DNA of 24,030 nt. Origin: a virus. The translations under genes and the position numbers were made by a program. The notes under the pieces were generated by a model that was given only the letters and a program-made list of their open reading frames with translations, had not been told where the DNA came from and made no database searches. Where the stretch lies: positions 1-24,030 of IMG/VR virus record IMGVR_UViG_3300034060_001141, one strand, 5' to 3'. Of this stretch, positions 20,366 through 24,030 are shown one piece after another. Every line of letters begins with the position of its first letter. The stretch's first letter is position 1.

Positions 20366-20522
20366 AACATTCTAATTTTTTATCTTTAACATTCCACAAA
20401 TCTTTTACCCCTTCTGTCATATGACAATTATGTTGTTTCCCTGTTCTGCGACCAAAATCAACAATCATATCATTATGACGGTTTTTTATGATATGCGGAC
20501 ATTCTTTACAAGGTTTTGTCAT
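20331..20522 (-). CDS. DUF6283-like zinc-binding protein, 63 aa
   Basis: The 63-residue product begins MTKPCKECPHIIKN and goes on with HNCHMTEG at 31-38 and LECYGS at 50-55. Cys5, Cys8, Cys33, His34 and Cys52 could hold a metal. The PCxxCP start, central CH and final CxG match my memory of DUF6283, small phage and actinobacterial proteins of unknown function. The start overlaps the previous stop by 4 nt. Confidence 0.75.
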   Translation of the reverse strand: MTKPCKECPHIIKNRHNDMIVDFGRRTGKQHNCHMTEGVKDLWNVKDKKLECYGSKRDNLRSM

Positions 20523-20752
20523 ATTTTATCTAAGATTGAATCAATATACTCTTTTACGTCTCTTAACAACTCTGAGTCGTATTTACCTTCAAAAAGTTCA
20601 ACATGATAAGAATGCCATTTTGTAAACCTCTTATCGTCTTTTTGAAATGTGCGTGGGTCTCCACGTCTGAAGGAGTCTTTAACTTTTGATCCTTCAAACT
20701 TCCATATTGTTACCCCACGATATACCCTTTTAGTTTCTTTAGTTGTCCACAT
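20519..20752 (-). CDS. Hypothetical protein, 77 aa
   Basis: A basic 77-residue protein beginning MWTTKETKRVYRGVTIWKFE, with RRGDPRTFQKDDKRFTKW and a C-terminal helix (SELLRDVKEYIDSIL). It is likely a small alpha/beta protein. It heads an operon with a full promoter whose -7 box is 5 nt from the ATG. Function unknown. Confidence 0.75.
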   Translation of the reverse strand: MWTTKETKRVYRGVTIWKFEGSKVKDSFRRGDPRTFQKDDKRFTKWHSYHVELFEGKYDSELLRDVKEYIDSILDKI

Positions 20753-20757
20753 AGAAA

Positions 20758-20789
20758 CAAAGGTAATAAATTAATTTGGATTTGACAAA
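20758..20789 (-). promoter_or_regulatory. Full Bacteroidota promoter (TTTG-N20-TACCTTTG)
   Basis: The minus strand shows TTTG, 20 nt, TACCTTTG, 5 nt, ATG. The TTTG follows directly after the TAA of the zincin-like gene. Both elements and spacing fit the Bacteroidota consensus. Confidence 0.82.
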
Positions 20790-22019
20790 TTATTTTTTGA
20801 ATTTAAATTCGGTTTCTATTTTTCTTCTACCGTATTTTTTTTCCATCAGTTTCTGATGTAGTTCCCAATTGAGTATGGATTCATTCATTGGTTGATCGTC
20901 TTCTGCCATTGCGTAAAGTTTACCTAGTCTTTTAATAATTTTGTTTGCATCATAAGATAATTGTTCACATCTATCCTTAAAGAACATAATAGGATTTTTT
21001 TCATACTTAGTCAAATAGTTGATGAATTTTTGTCTTACTTTATTTAGATTTTCTTCATCTTCATCCACACCTAACATACCTCCACCAAATGTTTGATTAA
21101 ATAAAGTTTTAAGTGCATCAAAAGGTGTTGATGTCATCTTATCAAAATATTCAATAGTATTATTTACCAAGTTTACATAAAGTAAGTGTAAAACTTTTTC
21201 AATCTTTCTATTTTCAGGTATATTTTCATCGTATTGTCCAATATGGTCAAGTAATGAATCTACTCTATCCATTTGCTCTTTTAAACCATCAACCAACTTT
21301 TCAAAACTATAATCCCTTATATCCATCATTTCTTTAAACGCCTTATCTTCTTTAAGGAAATTTAAAAATTGGGATTTTGTAATTTTCATTTGTCTCATTC
21401 TTGATGAAAGTTCAGTTGGTCTAACCAAACTTTCAGCCGCTTGCATAAAATAATTATACCTCATAAACTTTTGGTCAATCTCAGGTATTCCAAACCTTAA
21501 ATTCCCTTTAGAATAGGTTTGATATTCAGCGTCACGACCCATTAAATCAGTTTGTTTTTTTTGTTTATCGTATTTATGTTTTAATTCATGAGCTAAAGTG
21601 GATTCAGTTTCAACACGATCTCGTATAAATCTTTCATATAAATCTTCAGTTTCCCATTCGTCACCAACAACAAAGGTAATGTGTAATTCTATTTCTTTAT
21701 CTAAAATTTGGACCTTTAATTGTACTTTTTTATCGTATGTAAAGTTTTGTCCCATACCCATACCAGCAATTTCAGGTTTGCCCTCATACTCAGGAATATG
21801 TTCAACATTAACATGAAGATCAAGTGAATCAATATGATAATCAGCAATAGTTAAATCAACACTACGGTTAAATACATACTCCTCTCTTTTATCATAAATC
21901 CCTTTTATAAAATACATAACTATTTCATATAAGTCGGATGCGGCATCTAAAATACCTTCAGGGACACCTAACGCTTCGTTAAGTACTTTATATTGATTTT
22001 CTGTTAATATAATTTTCAT
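20790..22019 (-). CDS. Zincin-like (HELKH) protein, probable virion protein
   Basis: The 409-residue protein has the zinc-protease motif AHELKHKYD (HExxH at 144-148), preceded by a strand-rich part and followed by AESLVRPTELSSRM, where Glu or Asp might be the third ligand. The rest is helical. Its first residues, MKIILTENQYKVLNEALGVP, are a leader ending in VLNE followed by Ala, a good fit to the T4-type prohead protease rule (L/I)-x-E, so the protein may be packaged and trimmed. It could be a capsid- or tail-associated peptidase. It is monocistronic and lacks the TAnnTTTG box. Confidence 0.85.
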   Translation of the reverse strand: MKIILTENQYKVLNEALGVPEGILDAASDLYEIVMYFIKGIYDKREEYVFNRSVDLTIADYHIDSLDLHVNVEHIPEYEGKPEIAGMGMGQNFTYDKKVQLKVQILDKEIELHITFVVGDEWETEDLYERFIRDRVETESTLAHELKHKYDKQKKQTDLMGRDAEYQTYSKGNLRFGIPEIDQKFMRYNYFMQAAESLVRPTELSSRMRQMKITKSQFLNFLKEDKAFKEMMDIRDYSFEKLVDGLKEQMDRVDSLLDHIGQYDENIPENRKIEKVLHLLYVNLVNNTIEYFDKMTSTPFDALKTLFNQTFGGGMLGVDEDEENLNKVRQKFINYLTKYEKNPIMFFKDRCEQLSYDANKIIKRLGKLYAMAEDDQPMNESILNWELHQKLMEKKYGRRKIETEFKFKK

Positions 22020-22032
22020 AGTTATAAATATA

Positions 22033-22062
22033 TTGGAGTTGCAATTTAACCCACAACTCCAA
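22033..22062 (-). other. 9-bp inverted repeat between phosphoesterase and zincin genes
   Basis: TTGGAGTTG and CAACTCCAA are perfect complements 12 nt apart, overlapping the end of the phosphoesterase frame. On the minus strand no T-run follows, so it may be a weak terminator, an RNA-stability hairpin or an operator rather than a standard terminator. Confidence 0.6.
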
Positions 22063-22459
22063 CAATATCATCTAAGTGGTGATCATCATTTATTTCAGAC
22101 ATTACCATTCTTTTATCCATCATATGTACAATCTCAGTTATACTATATGGTTGAAGGTTGTTTCCATCAACTCCGACATCCAATCTTTTTCCTTTACCCC
22201 ATTTTCTACCTGAAGGTAAGTGTACGTGACCATGAAGGTGAACAACACCTTTACTAAGTCCATTCCAACTTGCAAATGGGTAGTGAGTCATTACAAAGTT
22301 CTGACCATCAATATTAACCTGTAAGTAATCACTAACAGATAAAAACATATCTTTGATGTTATCTCTGTTGTTTTTAATGTGGTGATCGTGGTTTCCAAGA
22401 ACCAAGTGAATATTTTTACATATCAATCGGTCCAAGAAACTCAAATCCACCAAATGCAA
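22046..22459 (-). CDS. Metallophosphoesterase, C-terminal part after frameshift
   Basis: This frame carries the second half of a calcineurin-like phosphoesterase: LVLGNHDHHIKN, then VMTHYPFASWNG and VHLHGHVH. The N-terminal half lies in another frame at 22416-22688. Residues before LDRLICKNIH are out-of-frame readings of the first half, so the ATG at 22459 is probably not a real start. Joining the two requires skipping one base near 22432-22442. It is either a broken gene, a programmed shift or an assembly error. Confidence 0.75.
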   Translation of the reverse strand: MHLVDLSFLDRLICKNIHLVLGNHDHHIKNNRDNIKDMFLSVSDYLQVNIDGQNFVMTHYPFASWNGLSKGVVHLHGHVHLPSGRKWGKGKRLDVGVDGNNLQPYSITEIVHMMDKRMVMSEINDDHHLDDIVGVVG

Positions 22460-22688
22460 TATCGCCCAACATAATCAAAGTATCATTCTGACCAACCTTT
22501 GAATTAATGTTGTCAACCAATGCGTTATTCATTAGTTCCAATGTCGGAAAATCTCTTGTATTATGATCTGGTACTTTTCCGTCAGATGTTCTCCAATCAG
22601 TCACACCTCGACAAATGTTTTTATGGTTGTAGTGTGGATCTGATGTGACCCACACTCTACCTGTTGTTAATATTTTATCAAATTTCAT
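22416..22688 (-). CDS. Metallophosphoesterase, N-terminal part before frameshift
   Basis: This 90-residue frame has the first phosphoesterase motifs: WVTSDPHYNHKNI at 13-25 (Asp17, His19) and LIMLGDIAFGGFEF. It then stops 3-4 residues after the likely shift site. The GNHD and GHVH motifs needed for a complete metal site lie in the +1 frame. It follows the P-loop kinase gene by 3 nt, so the two may work together on 5' or 3' ends. Confidence 0.78.
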   Translation of the reverse strand: MKFDKILTTGRVWVTSDPHYNHKNICRGVTDWRTSDGKVPDHNTRDFPTLELMNNALVDNINSKVGQNDTLIMLGDIAFGGFEFLGPIDM

Positions 22689-22691
22689 TTC

Positions 22692-23093
22692 TTATAATTT
22701 TATTTCGAACCTATCTTTCATTATTTGAACCTTGTCTTCAGGAACACCATGTTGATTAATCCCACCATGTCTGTTTTCAACAATAACGGTAAATACTTTA
22801 TAATCAAACGTGTCAGCCATTTTAAAATACGGTTCCATTTCCCAATCTTGCGTAAATGTATTTGAAACAACAATCACATTATTAATATTGGCGGTATGAT
22901 TTAATATCATCGCAGTATGAACACGATCCTGACACCATTTATGTGCTTCCTTCAATTTGGTGAAATCAAATTTATATTCACCATTATCCATAAAGAACAT
23001 ATCGGTCTCAAAATGAGTACCACCTAATGACTTACCAAACGTAGACTTACCTGAGCCAGGTACCCCTCTAACAATATAAAGTATTTTTTCCAT
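22692..23093 (-). CDS. P-loop polynucleotide-kinase-like protein (AAA_33/N4BP2L1 type)
   Basis: The 133-residue protein has Walker A RGVPGSGKST at 9-18, ETDMFF at 29-34 in the place of the substrate Asp of such kinases, VVSNTFTQDWEMEPY and a C-terminal HGVPEDKVQIMKDRF. This matches the small kinases related to T4 Pnkp kinase and NEDD4-binding-protein-2-like proteins, which phosphorylate 5'-OH RNA or DNA ends or small substrates. I start it at 23093 (MEKILYIVRG): the TATATTTG box lies 4 nt upstream, and a longer frame to 23108 would read through that box. It probably provides the 5' phosphate needed by the RNA ligase. Confidence 0.88.
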   Translation of the reverse strand: MEKILYIVRGVPGSGKSTFGKSLGGTHFETDMFFMDNGEYKFDFTKLKEAHKWCQDRVHTAMILNHTANINNVIVVSNTFTQDWEMEPYFKMADTFDYKVFTVIVENRHGGINQHGVPEDKVQIMKDRFEIKL

Positions 23094-23097
23094 ATTG

Positions 23098-23105
23098 CAA
23101 ATATA
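23098..23105 (-). promoter_or_regulatory. Bacteroidota -7 promoter box TATATTTG
   Basis: The minus strand reads TATATTTG, CAAT, ATG of the P-loop kinase gene. It follows the terminator at 23122-23144 by 16 nt, so a new unit starts here. The box overlaps an upstream in-frame ATG, which argues against that ATG being used. Confidence 0.8.
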
Positions 23106-23121
23106 CAAAAAAAAACGGCAT

Positions 23122-23144
23122 AAAAAAAGGGAGATTACTCTCCC
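23122..23144 (-). terminator. Rho-independent terminator
   Basis: On the minus strand GGGAGA, loop GTAA, TCTCCC followed by seven Ts. It lies 20 nt after the stop of the peptidoglycan-binding gene at 23165. Confidence 0.9.
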
Positions 23145-23164
23145 TCATTAAATTTATTTTTTTA

Positions 23165-24030
23165 TTAATAAACCGTTACATTTCCACCAGGTGTAGTAAC
23201 CTTTGGTTCCTCAATAGGAGCAATAGGTGCAACAGGGGTTTCAGGTGAAAGTGCCATCATAATTTGATTAATTGTTTTTTGAGTTCTTTTACAGTTAACT
23301 GTTAAATCAGCCTCTTTAGTGTTATTTAAATATTGTTTTATCTGTCTTAAGGTATCACAATATTCTTTATTACGTATATCTCTTTGTCTTTGTTTTTCAG
23401 GATCTACAGTACCACTACCTGTTCCACTTCTTCTACCTGAACTGTTATCATCACTTCTATTTCTTCTACCCGTACCACTATTATCTTGAGTGTCACCATC
23501 ACTTTTTATAACCTCTTGAGTACCTTGTTTTGCATCTTCACCAAATAAAACTCTTTGTGTTGATCCACCAGGACCATCAGCAACAAAAGTTGCATTAATA
23601 GCCACACTGTATTCATTTACAATCTGAGTAATTTTAAAGTAACCATCATTACCACTTAATTGTGAGTCATCAGTTTTAGGCGACACTTTAATCCAATTAC
23701 CAACTATATAATTATGTTTTTTACCTGAGTAAGTTGACGGAGTACCTGACCCTTTAAATTTTATTAATTTATCATACGTTGTTTTATCAACAATACCCGT
23801 TTCAGGTAATTTGTATTTTTTTTGAAACTCTTTAACCGTCTTTTCAGTTTCAGGCCCATACTTACCTTTACTTATACCTAATTTTGTTTGTATAAATTCA
23901 ACATCAGTTCCAGACATACCCACTTTTAAATCTTGAGTGTACCCTGTACCTGTTTGTTGTATTGGGTCAGGATATTTTTCAATAATTTTATCATAAGTTG
24001 CACTATCAATGTCTCCAGTTACAGGTAGAC
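23165..24030 (-). CDS. Peptidoglycan-binding repeat protein (5' end outside window)
   Basis: The frame is open to the edge of the window, so the true start lies beyond it. The visible part has at least two repeats of the PG_binding_1 type: one containing LPVTGDIDSATYDKIIEKY at the window edge, and one with VEFIQTKLGISKGKYG, TVKEFQKKYKLPETGIVD. After them come a strand-rich middle, a Ser/Gly/Arg/Asp-rich linker (RRNRSDDNSSGRRSG), a helix with two Cys and a Pro-rich C-terminus (PETPVAPIAPIEEP). It is probably a virion or late protein that binds the cell wall. The only internal start would be GTG within the repeat region. Confidence 0.88.
   Translation of the reverse strand, partial: LPVTGDIDSATYDKIIEKYPDPIQQTGTGYTQDLKVGMSGTDVEFIQTKLGISKGKYGPETEKTVKEFQKKYKLPETGIVDKTTYDKLIKFKGSGTPSTYSGKKHNYIVGNWIKVSPKTDDSQLSGNDGYFKITQIVNEYSVAINATFVADGPGGSTQRVLFGEDAKQGTQEVIKSDGDTQDNSGTGRRNRSDDNSSGRRSGTGSGTVDPEKQRQRDIRNKEYCDTLRQIKQYLNNTKEADLTVNCKRTQKTINQIMMALSPETPVAPIAPIEEPKVTTPGGNVTVY

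Noticed and set aside
20760-20795. Terminator after the zincin-like gene
   Set aside because: AATTTG and CAAATT can form a 6-bp A/T-rich stem, but no T-run follows, and the same bases are explained by the promoter of the next operon.
22432-22442. Programmed +1 frameshift like those of prfB or antizyme
   Set aside because: There is no stop codon or rare slow codon at the shift point and no visible stimulatory signal, so a mutation or assembly error is simpler.
22692-23108. Start of the P-loop kinase at 23108 (MYICN...)
   Set aside because: That ATG overlaps the promoter box and would not be in the transcript; MEKILYIVRG at 23093 starts right before the Walker A strand.
1-24030. Host chromosomal or integrated prophage region
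   Set aside because: No integrase, attachment site, insertion sequence or housekeeping gene is seen, and gene size and packing are phage-like throughout; this speaks for a large virulent-type phage genome, though the window alone cannot exclude integration elsewhere.

Overview
This window looks like part of a large tailed bacteriophage (Caudoviricetes) genome whose host is in the Bacteroidota, probably a flavobacterium-like bacterium. Every gene I can support lies on the minus strand. The DNA is AT-rich, genes are short and packed edge to edge with 1, 4 or 8 nt overlaps, and there are no rRNA, tRNA or host metabolic operons. Products of typical phage type include thymidylate synthase, a deoxynucleotide-kinase-like P-loop protein, DUF2452, an RNA ligase and a polynucleotide-kinase-like protein. 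The host assignment rests mainly on promoters: nine boxes of the form TAnnTTTG, the Bacteroidota sigma factor -7 element, sit directly upstream of operon-leading genes. Seven of them are only 4-5 nt from the start codon.

Layout, read in the direction of transcription (high to low coordinates). 24030-23165: 3' part of a peptidoglycan-binding-repeat protein, with a terminator. 23105-22046: P-loop 5'-kinase, then a metallophosphoesterase split by an apparent +1 frameshift. 22019-20790: a zincin-like (HELKH) protein with a possible prohead-protease site. 20789-19782: four small genes. 19770-18473: a small membrane protein, an Rnl5-type RNA ligase and a terminator. 18448-17015: three genes of unknown role. 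16950-16306: a DIP1984-like gene followed by 175 nt of non-coding DNA and a terminator. 16274-15125: a membrane/annexin-like/peptidoglycan-binding protein with its terminator. 15106-12876: a seven-gene operon including an RNA-repair-type HAD phosphatase. 12865-10397: an envelope-flavoured operon (two lipoproteins, two small membrane proteins, an SPFH/band-7 protein) with a terminator. 10399-8904: a PHPT1/Janus-like phosphohistidine phosphatase, a short CCA-type nucleotidyltransferase and two small genes. 8897-6432: a primase-like protein, a protein built of ten 22-residue repeats with variable linkers, and three small genes. 6431-729: a long operon starting with a cyclic-phosphate-processing receiver-domain protein, then a swarm of microproteins, thymidylate synthase, the kinase-like gene and DUF2452. 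728-24: an intact metallophosphoesterase.

How the genes may work together: RNA ligase, 5'-kinase, HAD phosphatase, cyclic-phosphate receiver protein, CCA-type nucleotidyltransferase and two metallophosphoesterases are spread over several operons but together cover the chemistry needed to heal and seal broken RNA, most plausibly tRNA cut by host anticodon nucleases. Thymidylate synthase and the P-loop kinase support nucleotide supply. The lipoprotein/SPFH operon probably modifies the host envelope. The peptidoglycan-binding, annexin-like and zincin proteins look like virion or late proteins, and they lack the TAnnTTTG promoter. The most unusual objects are the 22-residue repeat protein, the phage PHPT1-like protein and the fixed promoter-to-ATG spacing that predicts leaderless mRNAs.
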